From Gemmatimonadota bacterium (GTDB lineage: Bacteria > Gemmatimonadota > Gemmatimonadetes > Gemmatimonadales > Gemmatimonadaceae), in the NCBI GenBank assembly GCA_016714015.1, contig JADJNZ010000001.1:806001-870000 (forward strand): a stretch of DNA of 64,000 bases. Direction: 5' to 3'. Position numbers and translations under genes: made by a program. The notes below the pieces were generated by a model that saw only the letters and a program-made list of their open reading frames with translations, had not been told where the DNA came from and did not search any database. This document shows positions 1-8,200 of the stretch, one piece after another. Position 1 is the first letter of the stretch; every line of letters begins with the position of its first letter.

Positions 1-1
1 C

Positions 2-562
2 GGCGTCCTGCGCGAGGACCTCTACTACCGCCTGCGCGTCGTCCCGATCCTCCTCCCGTCGCTCCGGGACCGGCCCGAGGACATCGCCCTGCTGGCGAGC
101 CATTTCCTTCGCACGTACTGGCGGCAGCACCGCGGCGGTGAGACCCGTCCGCCCACGCTCACCGACGAAGCGTTGCGCGCCCTCCAGTCGTACCCGTGGC
201 CGGGCAACGTCCGCGAGCTACAGAACGCCATCGAGCACACCGTCGTGCTCGTCGAGCCCGGCAAGCAGGTGCGGGCGGCCGACATCCCGTTGCACGAGGC
301 CTCCCGCACGACGGCCGCGGCACCGCCGGCGGCGCCCGTCGACGACGGCATGAGCGATCTCCTGCAGGAGAGCTATCATGTCGCCCGCGAGCGCGTCATC
401 GCGCAGTTCGAGCGACGCTATCTCGAGGAGCTCGTCCGCTCCGCCGACGGCAACATGTCCAAGGCCGCGCGCCTCGCGGGCGTCGACCGGACCACGCTCT
501 ACCGACTCATGGAGCGCCACGGCCTCCAGCGGGACGCCGTCGTCAGCTCGCCGAAGAGCTGA
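2..562 (+). CDS. Sigma-54-dependent transcriptional regulator, C-terminal part (partial at window edge)
   Basis: The first 187 codons visible, open at the left edge, are the end of an AAA+ sigma-54 activator. The stretch begins with the conserved LREDLYYRLRVVPI and LRDRPEDI blocks of the sigma-54 interaction domain and continues with the WPGNVRELQN block. It finishes with a Fis-type helix-turn-helix (NMSKAARLAGVDRTTLYRLM). Such proteins open sigma-54 RNA polymerase complexes at -24/-12 promoters. The N-terminal sensor or receiver domain lies outside the window. The stop codon is one base before the GTG chosen for the next gene, a histidine kinase, which fits a two-component pair like PrsK/PrsR of exosortase-type polysaccharide loci. 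That equivalence is an inference. Candidate -24/-12 sites occur elsewhere in this window. Confidence 0.9.
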   Translation, partial: GVLREDLYYRLRVVPILLPSLRDRPEDIALLASHFLRTYWRQHRGGETRPPTLTDEALRALQSYPWPGNVRELQNAIEHTVVLVEPGKQVRAADIPLHEASRTTAAAPPAAPVDDGMSDLLQESYHVARERVIAQFERRYLEELVRSADGNMSKAARLAGVDRTTLYRLMERHGLQRDAVVSSPKS

Positions 563-563
563 C

Positions 564-1700
564 GTGGGTGACCCCGTGGTGACCCCGTCCCGCCCACCCC
601 GTGCGACCAAGTCGCGCGGCGTGATGTTGGGCGCGCCGGTCATCCGCCCGCAGACCCTGCACCCCCTCATCGAGAAGGCCGCGGCGGAAGTGCTGCGCGG
701 CTGGGCACAGGCGCTCGGCGAGTCGTTCGATCCCGAGGAGACGGGCGTCATCATCGACTGGCTGGCCGAGACGGTCGACCTCGCGGCGAAGGACATCCCA
801 CCGCAGCGGGGAGAGGGGGCCAGTGCGCTCGCGCGTTTCCTCCTCGATCGGCTCGGGTCCGTGGTGCTGAGCCTCCTGGACGACGACCGGACGATAGACC
901 GCGCCGAAGCCGTTCGACTCATGCGCGGCGTCGACCAGGTCCGGCGCGCGATCGAGCCGGATTGGGACCGCTACTTCTCCTCCCAGCTCTCGGGACCGGA
1001 CGGCCTGAACCTGGTCGTCGAGGTCGCGCACGACATCCGCTCCCCGCTGACGTCCATCCGCTGCCTCGCCGAGACGCTCGAGCGTGGACAGTCGGGTCCG
1101 GTGACCGACGTCCAGCGGCAACAGCTGCGGCTCATCTATAGCGCGTCCCTCGGGCTCAGCTCGCTCGCGACCGACGTCATCGAGATCGCCCGCCGGGGCG
1201 ACCAGCTGGCCGACGGCGACCCGATCCCGTTCTCGGTCAGCGAGGTCCTCGAAGGGGTCGTGCAGATGGTCCGCCCGATCGCCGAGGAGAAGGGTCTCTC
1301 CGTCAAGTTCGCGTTGCCGTCCACGGACCAGCGGATCGGGATGCCGATCGCGCTGAGCCGGGTGCTGCTCAACCTGGTGACGAACGCCCTCAAGTTCACG
1401 GACAGCGGCAGCGTGGAGGTCTCGACGCGGCCCACCAGTCTGACGCGGCTTGAGTTCTCCGTCAGGGACACGGGCCGCGGGATCCCCGAGGAGGCCCAGT
1501 CAGCCCTTTTCCAGCCCTTCCGGCGGAGTCAGGTGCGAGCCGGTCGCTCGGGGTTCTTCTTCTCCGGGACCGGGCTCGGGCTGGCGATGTGCCGGAAGCT
1601 GCTCGGGGTCATGGACTCCGAGCTCAAGTTCGAGACGAAGGCGGGTGACGGGACCCGATTCTATTTCGAGTTGGACCTCCCCCCGGTCACGAGGCTGTAA
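564..1700 (+). CDS. Sensor histidine kinase, cytoplasmic
   Basis: This is a HisKA/HATPase_c sensor kinase. The phospho-acceptor H-box reads VAHDIRSPLTSI, with the His codon at 1029-1031. It is followed by the N box NLVTNALKFT, the G1 box DTGRGIPEE and the G2 box GTGLGLAMCRKLL. The roughly 130 residues before the H-box are helical with no membrane segment and match no domain I can name, so the input signal is unknown. I chose GTG 564, with gaagag 5 bases upstream; ATG 624 is an equally possible start. It sits directly after the sigma-54 activator and probably phosphorylates it. Confidence 0.88.
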   Translation: MGDPVVTPSRPPRATKSRGVMLGAPVIRPQTLHPLIEKAAAEVLRGWAQALGESFDPEETGVIIDWLAETVDLAAKDIPPQRGEGASALARFLLDRLGSVVLSLLDDDRTIDRAEAVRLMRGVDQVRRAIEPDWDRYFSSQLSGPDGLNLVVEVAHDIRSPLTSIRCLAETLERGQSGPVTDVQRQQLRLIYSASLGLSSLATDVIEIARRGDQLADGDPIPFSVSEVLEGVVQMVRPIAEEKGLSVKFALPSTDQRIGMPIALSRVLLNLVTNALKFTDSGSVEVSTRPTSLTRLEFSVRDTGRGIPEEAQSALFQPFRRSQVRAGRSGFFFSGTGLGLAMCRKLLGVMDSELKFETKAGDGTRFYFELDLPPVTRL

Positions 1701-1827
1701 TGCGCGGCGCCTACCTGTTGCGCACAGGCAACAACGCGACGGTCTGTCGCGTGCCATCCGCACGTGTAACGATTGCCAAGTCGATGCCATGAAAGAGCTT
1801 ACGCGCACAGGCCAGCATTGGCGCCGA

Positions 1828-1843
1828 CGGCACGCGTCCTGCG
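1828..1843 (+). promoter_or_regulatory. Candidate sigma-54 promoter before the sugar transferase
   Basis: The sequence cGGCAC-N5-CTGCG has the invariant GG and GC with the required 10-base interval (GG 1829-1830, GC 1841-1842). The predicted transcript start near 1853 would fall inside the AGGAG ribosome site (1851-1855) of the next gene, which weakens the call. Confidence 0.3.
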
Positions 1844-1860
1844 AAACCGTAGGAGTGACT

Positions 1861-2577
1861 ATGACCACCTACGGCTTGCACACTGTCATTCCGCGGCTGA
1901 AGCGGGCTCCCGCCCGTGAGATCCCGGCCGACCATCCGCATCGGCAGGAAGGGGCGCGTCGCGCCCTCAATGTCGTCGTCGCGGCCGTCGGCCTCGTCGT
2001 CGCCGCGCCGGTGTTGGCGCTGATCGCGGTCGCGGTCAAGTTGACGTCGCCGGGACCGATCTTCTATCGCCAGACGCGGGTCGGGCTCTGCGTTCGCTCC
2101 ACCCAGGGCGGGAACTTCCGCCGCAAGGTCGACCTCGGCGGGCGTCCGTTCACGATCTACAAGTTCCGTACGATGAAGGTGGCGAAGCCGGGCGAGGAGG
2201 CGCAGGTCTGGGCCTCGCAGAAGGACCCGCGCATCACCTCGATCGGCAACTTCCTCCGCAAGACGCGCCTCGACGAACTGCCGCAGCTCTTCAACGTGCT
2301 CACCGGCGACATGAACATCGTCGGCCCGCGTCCGGAGCAGCCGAAGATCTTCTCCGAGCTCCGCGAGCAGATCCCCAGCTACGCCGTCCGTCAGCAGGTC
2401 CGCCCCGGCATCACCGGCCAGGCGCAGATCACGCTGCACTACGACACGTGCATCGACGACGTGCGCAAGAAGGTGGCGGCCGACCTCGAGTACATCGAGA
2501 GCCAGTCGCTCGCGTCGGACCTCAAGATCATGCTCCTCACCGCGCCGGTCGTCATTTTCCGGAAGGGTGGCTGGTAG
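1861..2577 (+). CDS. Undecaprenyl-phosphate sugar phosphotransferase (priming glycosyltransferase)
   Basis: The 238-residue protein belongs to the bacterial sugar transferase family (PF02397), which loads the first sugar phosphate onto undecaprenyl phosphate at the inner membrane. One hydrophobic segment (about residues 35-57) is followed by the family blocks: FYRQTRVG, IYKFRTM, RKTRLDELPQLFNVL, GDMNIVGPRPEQ and VRPGITGQAQ. It is a short PglC/EpsE-like form without the polytopic N-terminus of WbaP-type enzymes. An AGGAG site at 1851-1855 supports the ATG. Following a sigma-54 activator and kinase, it is the likely initiating enzyme of the surface polysaccharide encoded in this window. Confidence 0.93.
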   Translation: MTTYGLHTVIPRLKRAPAREIPADHPHRQEGARRALNVVVAAVGLVVAAPVLALIAVAVKLTSPGPIFYRQTRVGLCVRSTQGGNFRRKVDLGGRPFTIYKFRTMKVAKPGEEAQVWASQKDPRITSIGNFLRKTRLDELPQLFNVLTGDMNIVGPRPEQPKIFSELREQIPSYAVRQQVRPGITGQAQITLHYDTCIDDVRKKVAADLEYIESQSLASDLKIMLLTAPVVIFRKGGW

Positions 2578-2669
2578 TAAGTTGACGGCGTGATCGCCCT
2601 CCACGTGTCGCATCCCGAACGCCTGCACGCCGGATTCCTCGGCGAGCGGGCGTTCCTGTTTCCGGCGCC

Positions 2670-3854
2670 GTGATTCTGCTTCCCCCGGCGCGCCAGCTGC
2701 CGGTCTACTCGCCACTGCCGGCGAGCGCGGTCGTCGCGGCCGTCGCGCCCGGCGATCCGCGCCCAGGCCTCGCCTACGACCTGCGGGACGCCTACGACGC
2801 CGACGAGGCCCTGCTGACCGCCAGCGGGACGGTCGCCCTCACGTTGGCGATGCTCGCAGCGGCCGCGCGACGCCCCGGCGCCCCGATCGCCATCCCGGGG
2901 TACGCGTGCTACGACATCGTGACCGCTGCCGTCGGTGCAGGGGCGCCGGTCGTGGTCTACGATGTCGATCCGGCGACCCTCACGCCCGACGAGACCTCGC
3001 TCGCGCGCGCCCTCGCGCACGGTGCGGCCGCGCTGGTGGTGGTGCACCTGTTCGGCTTGCCGGTGCCGATGGGGGCGATGCGGGAAGCGGCGGACCGCGC
3101 GGGGGCGCTCCTCATCGAGGATGCCGCCCAGGCGACCGGCGGCCGCTGGGCCGAGCGACCCCTGGGCGCTCACGGGGATCTCGGGGTCCTCAGCTTCGGG
3201 CGCGGGAAGGGAGAGACCGGAGGCGGTGGCGGTGCGCTCCTGCTGCGGCGCGGGACACCGCTGCCAGACGTCGTGCGAGCGCGGGTGAGCACCAGCGAAG
3301 GCGGTGGGCTCGGCTTCGTGGCCAGGCTCGCGGCCCAGTGGGCCCTCGGACGGCCGTCGCTCTACGCCGTTCCGGCGTCGATCCCGATGCTGCGGCTCGG
3401 TGAGACGATCTACAAGGACCCGCCGGCGCTCCGTGGCATGTCGGCTTTCTCCGCCCGCGTGCTCATGCGCACGCGACCGCTCGCCGCAGCCGAGGCGACG
3501 ACGCGCCGCTCGCACGCCGCGGAACTCTTCGAGGTGCTTGGCGGACGGGCGAGGGACGTCGCGGTGCTGCCGATGGACGGTGGCATTCCCGGATGGCTGC
3601 GCTTCCCGCTCAGGCTGGCCGTCCCGGATGCGCTCGCCGAGCGCGGTCGCTTGCTCGGCTGGGCGACCGCCTACCCGCGGCCGCTCCTCGCGTTGCCGGC
3701 CCTCGCGCCGCTCGTCGTCCATCGACACGAGACGCCCGGCGCGGACCTGCTCGCGCGGACGCTTTCGACGCTTCCGACGCACAGCCTGCTCACCGCCGGC
3801 ACGCGGGCACAGCTCGCCGTGTGGCTCCGCGACGCACTCACGACCCCCACCTGA
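2670..3854 (+). CDS. DegT/DnrJ/EryC1/StrS-like PLP-dependent protein
   Basis: A fold-type I PLP enzyme related to nucleotide-sugar aminotransferases. The N-terminal third has the cofactor region LLTASGTVALTLAM. The stretch ALLIEDAAQATGG carries the Asp that pairs with the PLP ring nitrogen. SFGRGKGETGGGGG contains the likely Schiff-base lysine (K180, codon at 3207). At 394 residues it is of normal length. The GTG start is not preceded by a clear ribosome site and overlaps the stop of a 27-codon upstream frame. It is 3 bases upstream of an SGNH hydrolase gene. A sugar 4-amination role is plausible but not provable from sequence. Confidence 0.8.
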   Translation: MILLPPARQLPVYSPLPASAVVAAVAPGDPRPGLAYDLRDAYDADEALLTASGTVALTLAMLAAAARRPGAPIAIPGYACYDIVTAAVGAGAPVVVYDVDPATLTPDETSLARALAHGAAALVVVHLFGLPVPMGAMREAADRAGALLIEDAAQATGGRWAERPLGAHGDLGVLSFGRGKGETGGGGGALLLRRGTPLPDVVRARVSTSEGGGLGFVARLAAQWALGRPSLYAVPASIPMLRLGETIYKDPPALRGMSAFSARVLMRTRPLAAAEATTRRSHAAELFEVLGGRARDVAVLPMDGGIPGWLRFPLRLAVPDALAERGRLLGWATAYPRPLLALPALAPLVVHRHETPGADLLARTLSTLPTHSLLTAGTRAQLAVWLRDALTTPT

Positions 3855-3857
3855 CGC

Positions 3858-5097
3858 ATGTCCGATCCGGCCTCAACATCGCCGTCGCGCGCGCGAGCGT
3901 TCGCCATCGCGACCACCGCCCTCGTGCTCTTCGCCATCGCGATCGGGCTCGTTCTCACGGAGGTCGTGCTCCGCATCGCAGGCCCCCGCGAGACGCACTA
4001 CTTCGTCCTTCGGCCCAACCTGCGGGTCGAGTTCGACCCGGATCCCCGCCTGACGCCGGGCATCGAGGGCCGCGCACGATTCTCGGTGAACTCGCTGGGT
4101 CTGCGCGGCGACGAGCTGCCGCCCGGCGACTCGGTGCGGCGCTTCTTGGTCGTCGGCGGCAGCACCACGGAGAACGTCTATCTCGACGACACCGAAACCT
4201 GGACACATGTCCTCCAGTCGGCGCTCGTGCGGGCAGGTGGTGCTCCGGTCTGGGTCGGCGCGGCAGGCAAAGGGGGAATGAACGCGCGCGACCATGTCGT
4301 CCAGATCGCGCAGCTCCTCGAGAGCATCCCGCGGCCGGATCGGCTCGTCGTGCTGGTCGGCGTGAATGACCTCACGGTCGCGCTGGCGCAGGGCGACACG
4401 TTCCGTCCGCCTCCGCCCCTCTCGGACGCGGAGGCACGCAAGGCGCAGGAACGACGAGCGTTCGCGGTGGTTCCCGGGGCGCTGCACGAGAATCTCAGCG
4501 CTGCGGCGGCGTCGGCGTGGTACAAGCGGACGGCCCTCTGGCAGGCGGGCGTCCGGGTCCGTGCCGGATTGGGCGCGCGCAGCGGGCGGCGCGACCTCCA
4601 GCAGGACACCCGGGCCCAGGCCGTCCAGCGTTGGCGCGAGGCGCGCGCGCGCGCCGAAGCGGCGCGACGACCTGCCCTCTCTCGATGGTGCCCTCGCGGA
4701 GTACCGGCGGAATCTCGAGACCATCGCTTCGCTGGCGGCCGCGAAGGGCGTCCCCGTCTCGTTCCTCACGCAACCCTCGCTCTGGCGCGCGGACCTCGAT
4801 TCGACCGAAGCACGGCTGCTCTGGTTCGGCGGCCTGGGGGATTTCCAGAGCCGGCAGGTGGACGAGTACTACTCCCCGGCGGCGCTCGCGAAGGCCATGG
4901 CAGCGTTCAACGCGGAGTTGCTCTCCGTCTGCGCTGCGCATGCGCTCAGCTGTCTCGACCTCGCCGAGCGGATCCCACGGACCACGGCCTACTTCTTCGA
5001 CGACGTGCACTTCACCGAACGCGGGGCGGCGGCTGTCGGCGAGGAGGTGGGCGCGTGGATGCCGCCGTCCGCAGCACCCCTCCCGCGCGGACGCTGA
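3858..5097 (+). CDS. SGNH/GDSL hydrolase-family membrane protein (one frameshift)
   Basis: The protein has a short cytoplasmic tail and an N-terminal membrane anchor (about residues 14-36). An SGNH-like domain follows with the nucleophile block FLVVGGSTTEN (block I is GGS rather than GDS), the block III motif VGVNDLT and the catalytic Asp-His block FFDDVHFTERG near the end. The first two thirds read in the frame of ATG 3858. After about 4640-4680, within a run of GC dinucleotides, the protein continues one frame over with DLPSLDGALAEYRRNLE and stops at 5097. Such proteins often add or remove acyl groups on extracellular polysaccharides. Homology runs on across the break, so a sequencing indel is likelier than decay. 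Confidence 0.75.
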
Positions 5098-5485
5098 TCC
5101 GGCTGCCGTCGAAGCTGACCGCGCACGAGAGGTGGTCAGGGGATGCCGTGTTCGCCCGATGATCCAGGCGATGTTGCGAAGCACTAACCCTTTTCCTGGA
5201 GAGGAGTTAGGTGCGGGCTTCTGCATGCGACATCCGACTGTGGTGTTCACGCGACATGGGCCGGCGGCGCACGCGCCGATCGGACACCAACCGACGTCGC
5301 TTCGGGACGGATCGCCGGGGTGGAAGCGGAACGATTGTTGCTTCCTCACGGAGTGATCTGTGAACGGGAGCCGGCACTCCGCTGGGTGTCAGGCCGGGAA
5401 GCCATCCGCGTAACCGAGCCCGTAGCTGAATAGTCTTACTTCGCACGAACCACCGGCGGCCTCGGCCGCGCCATTCGACCCACCA
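5098..5485 (+). other. Intergenic region with promoter candidate
   Basis: These 388 bases carry no convincing gene. They contain the -24/-12-like element listed separately (5327-5342), which would give a leader of about 130 bases before the ATG at 5486. No clear terminator hairpin for the preceding gene and no recognisable riboswitch was seen. Confidence 0.5.
5327..5342 (+). promoter_or_regulatory. Candidate sigma-54 promoter of the pyrrolyl/Dlt-like operon
   Basis: cGGAAC-N5-TTGCT has GG at 5328-5329 and GC at 5340-5341, the exact sigma-54 spacing, with a perfect TTGC -12 block. It lies in the only gap before the acylation operon. The predicted start is near 5353. Confidence 0.45.
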
Positions 5486-7051
5486 ATGCACTCACATCCG
5501 TCACTCCACGCGCTGCTCGACACCGTCGCGGCCCGGAGGGGGACTGCCCCTGCCATCGAGGACCCGCCGACCGGGAGCCTCACCTACGCCGAACTCGCCC
5601 AGCTGTCGGACCGCGTCCGCGACCGGCTCGTCGCCCTCGGGGTCCGTCGCGGCGATCGCGTCGGGTTCTACCTGCACAAGTCGATCGACGCCGTCACGGG
5701 CTTCTTCGGCGCGATGAAGGCCGGTGCGGCGTACGTCCCGGTCGATCCGGGCGCGCCGGCGTGGCGATGCGCCTACATCCTCAACGACTGCTCGGTGAAG
5801 GCCGCGATCATCGAGCAGGAGTACGTGGCCGGCTTCACTGAGCAGGTGAAGGCGCTCGGCGGGACCGTCCCGCCGCTGATCGTGCTCGACGGCGCCGGTG
5901 GCGGCGGCCCGCTGCGGGCCGCCCTCGACCGGCTCGACGGGGAGCGACCGGCGCCGGCGACGGCCAGCGTCGCCTGTGGCGCGGACGACCTCGCGTACAT
6001 CCTCTACACGTCGGGCTCGACGGGCAAGCCGAAGGGCGTGATGCTCACGCATGGCAATGCCCTCGCGTACGTCGACTGGTGCAGCACCGTGTTCGCCGTC
6101 TCGGAGACCGACCGGTTCAGTTCGCACGCACCGCTTCACTTCGACCTCTCGATCCTCGACCTCTACCTGTGCTTCAAGCACGGCGCGACGCTCGTGCTCA
6201 TCGGATCGGAGGTGGGACGCGAGCCGCAGGGCCTGGCGCATCTCATCGCCGAGCGACGGATCAGCGTCTGGTACTCGGCGCCGTCGATCCTGTCGGCGCT
6301 CGCGCAGTTCGGCAAGCTCGACCGCCTCGACTTCAGCGCGCTGCGGATCGTCTTCTTCGCCGGCGAGGTCTTCCCGGTGAAGTTCCTGCGGCTCCTGAAG
6401 ACCTTCTGGACGCGCCCGACGTACTACAACCTGTACGGGCCAACGGAGACGAACGTCTGCACCTGGCACGAGATCCCGCCGGTCGTGCCGGACGACCGGA
6501 CCGAGCCGTATCCGATCGGGAAGGTCTGTGCGAACCTCGAGGGCAAGGTCGTGGACGAGGAGGGGCGCGACCTGCCGCCCCGCGCCGAGGGCGAGCTCTG
6601 CATCACCGGCACGAACGTCATGCAGGGATACTGGAACCTCTCGGACCAGACGCTGAAGGCCTTCCTCGTGGACGAGGCTGGACGGCGCTGGTACCGCACG
6701 GGCGACATCGTGGTCCTCGACGAGCGCGACGACTACGTTTACGTCGGGCGCCGCGACCGCATGGTGAAGCGTCGTGGGCATCGCGTGGAGCTCAACGAGA
6801 TCGAGTCGGGGCTCTATCGCCACGCGGACATCAAGGAAGCGGCCGTCGTGGCGCTCAAGTCGGAGGACGGGGTGCGGATCCGCGCCTTCGTCGCGCCGAA
6901 GGACGGCGCGACGCTGGGGATCATCGGGCTGAAGCGGTTCAGCGCCGAGCACCTGCCGTCCTCGATGGTGCCCGACGATTTCGTGCTGTTGCCCGCGCTC
7001 CCCAAGACCTCGACCGACAAGGTCGACTACCAGCGACTCAAGGATCTGTAA
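5486..7051 (+). CDS. L-proline-type amino acid adenylating enzyme (prolyl-PCP ligase-like, DltA/PltF class)
   Basis: A stand-alone 521-residue NRPS-type adenylation domain. Core motifs are present: A3 LYTSGSTGKPKGV, A5 NLYGPTETNVC, A7 YRTGD, A8 region VGRRDRMVKRRGHRVELNEIE and A10 lysine K512. Aligning against GrsA by hand, the specificity residues are D220, L221, L224, Y263, F290, A292, L316, V324, C325 and K512. That reads DLLYFALVCK, one change from the code DLLYLALV I recall for the prolyl-PCP ligases of pyrrole pathways (PltF, RedM, CloN4). The predicted reaction is L-proline + ATP to prolyl-AMP, then loading of the carrier protein encoded downstream. The next gene starts right after its stop codon, and encodes a matching dehydrogenase. 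Confidence 0.85.
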   Translation: MHSHPSLHALLDTVAARRGTAPAIEDPPTGSLTYAELAQLSDRVRDRLVALGVRRGDRVGFYLHKSIDAVTGFFGAMKAGAAYVPVDPGAPAWRCAYILNDCSVKAAIIEQEYVAGFTEQVKALGGTVPPLIVLDGAGGGGPLRAALDRLDGERPAPATASVACGADDLAYILYTSGSTGKPKGVMLTHGNALAYVDWCSTVFAVSETDRFSSHAPLHFDLSILDLYLCFKHGATLVLIGSEVGREPQGLAHLIAERRISVWYSAPSILSALAQFGKLDRLDFSALRIVFFAGEVFPVKFLRLLKTFWTRPTYYNLYGPTETNVCTWHEIPPVVPDDRTEPYPIGKVCANLEGKVVDEEGRDLPPRAEGELCITGTNVMQGYWNLSDQTLKAFLVDEAGRRWYRTGDIVVLDERDDYVYVGRRDRMVKRRGHRVELNEIESGLYRHADIKEAAVVALKSEDGVRIRAFVAPKDGATLGIIGLKRFSAEHLPSSMVPDDFVLLPALPKTSTDKVDYQRLKDL

Positions 7052-8197
7052 GTGGACTTCACGCTGTCTCCCGAACAGAAGGCGCTGCGCGAGTCGATCC
7101 GCGCCTTCGCGAAGGCCGAGCTCAACGACGATCTCATCGCGCGCGACCGCGACCAGGTCTTCCGGCGCGACCTCTGGAAGAAGTGCGGCGACATGATGCT
7201 GCAGGGACTCCCCGTCCCCGAGGCGTACGGCGGCGCGGCGGCGGACGGCCTCACGACGGCGATCGCGCTCGAGGCCCTCGGCTACGGGTGCGAGGACTCC
7301 GGCCTCGTGTTCGCCATCTGCGCGCACCTGCTCTCCTGCGTCGTGCCCTTCTGGAAGCACGGGAGCGAGGAGCAGAAGCGGAAGTACCTGCCCGGCCTCT
7401 GCGACGGGACCCTGGTGGGCGTGCACGCGATGACCGAGCCCGACTCCGGCTCCGACGCGTACAACATGCGCACCACCGCGACGCCCGACGGCGACGGCTG
7501 GCGGATCAACGGGACCAAGACCTTCATCTCGAACGGCCCCGAGGCGGATGTCATCGTCGTCTTCGCGGTGACCGACAAGGCGAAGGGATTCCATGGCGGG
7601 ATCACGACCTTCGTCCTCGAGAAGTCGACGCCGGGATTCAGCTCGCGCAAGATCGAGAAGATGGGCATCCGGACGGCGCCGTTCGGCGAGCTCTTCTTCG
7701 ACAACGTCTACGTGGGCCCGGACGCGATCCTCGGCCAGCTCGGCGGTGGCGGGCAGTCGTTCATCCACACGATGGACTGGGAGCGCGTCTGCCTCTTCGC
7801 CGGCCATGTCGGCACGATGGAGCGGCTCGTCGAGACGGCCGTGAGCTACGCGCGCACCCGCCAGCAGTTCGGCCAGCCGATCGGCAAGTTCCAGGCGATC
7901 CAGCACAAGGTCGCCGACATGAAGATGCGGCTCGAGGCGTCGCGCCTGCTGGTGTACCGGGCCGCCTCGATGCTCGACAAGTCGAAGATGGTCGGGCTCG
8001 ATGCGGCGATGGCGAAGGTCTTCGTGAGCGAGTCGCTGGTCCAGGTGGCGATGGACACGATGCAGATCCACGGCGGCTACGGCTACTGCACGGAGTACCA
8101 GGTCGAACGGCAGGTGCGCGACGCGCTCGGCAGCACGCTCTACTCCGGGACGTCGGAGATGCAGCGGCAGACGATCGCGCGCTGGATGGGGCTCTGA
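7052..8197 (+). CDS. Acyl-CoA dehydrogenase-family flavoprotein, prolyl-PCP dehydrogenase-like
   Basis: The 381-residue protein has the complete acyl-CoA dehydrogenase fold, with the FAD-binding blocks MTEPDSGSDA and ISNGPEAD and the C-terminal YSGTSEMQRQTIARWMGL. The Glu of the MCAD-type YEGT motif is replaced by Ser. A glutamate is instead present in TMDWERVCLFAG (E244), the position used as catalytic base in isovaleryl-CoA dehydrogenase and in the prolyl-PCP oxidases PigA/RedW. This supports oxidation of carrier-bound prolyl to pyrrole-2-carboxyl rather than fatty acid beta-oxidation. The GTG start immediately follows the TAA of the adenylating enzyme, and the next gene begins 3 bases after its stop. 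Confidence 0.85.
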   Translation: MDFTLSPEQKALRESIRAFAKAELNDDLIARDRDQVFRRDLWKKCGDMMLQGLPVPEAYGGAAADGLTTAIALEALGYGCEDSGLVFAICAHLLSCVVPFWKHGSEEQKRKYLPGLCDGTLVGVHAMTEPDSGSDAYNMRTTATPDGDGWRINGTKTFISNGPEADVIVVFAVTDKAKGFHGGITTFVLEKSTPGFSSRKIEKMGIRTAPFGELFFDNVYVGPDAILGQLGGGGQSFIHTMDWERVCLFAGHVGTMERLVETAVSYARTRQQFGQPIGKFQAIQHKVADMKMRLEASRLLVYRAASMLDKSKMVGLDAAMAKVFVSESLVQVAMDTMQIHGGYGYCTEYQVERQVRDALGSTLYSGTSEMQRQTIARWMGL

Positions 8198-8200
8198 GCC

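Noticed and set aside
2590..2673. A 27-codon GTG frame ending in GTGA overlap with the DegT-like gene
   Set aside because: No ribosome site and no recognisable motif; the overlap alone is weak evidence for a leader peptide.
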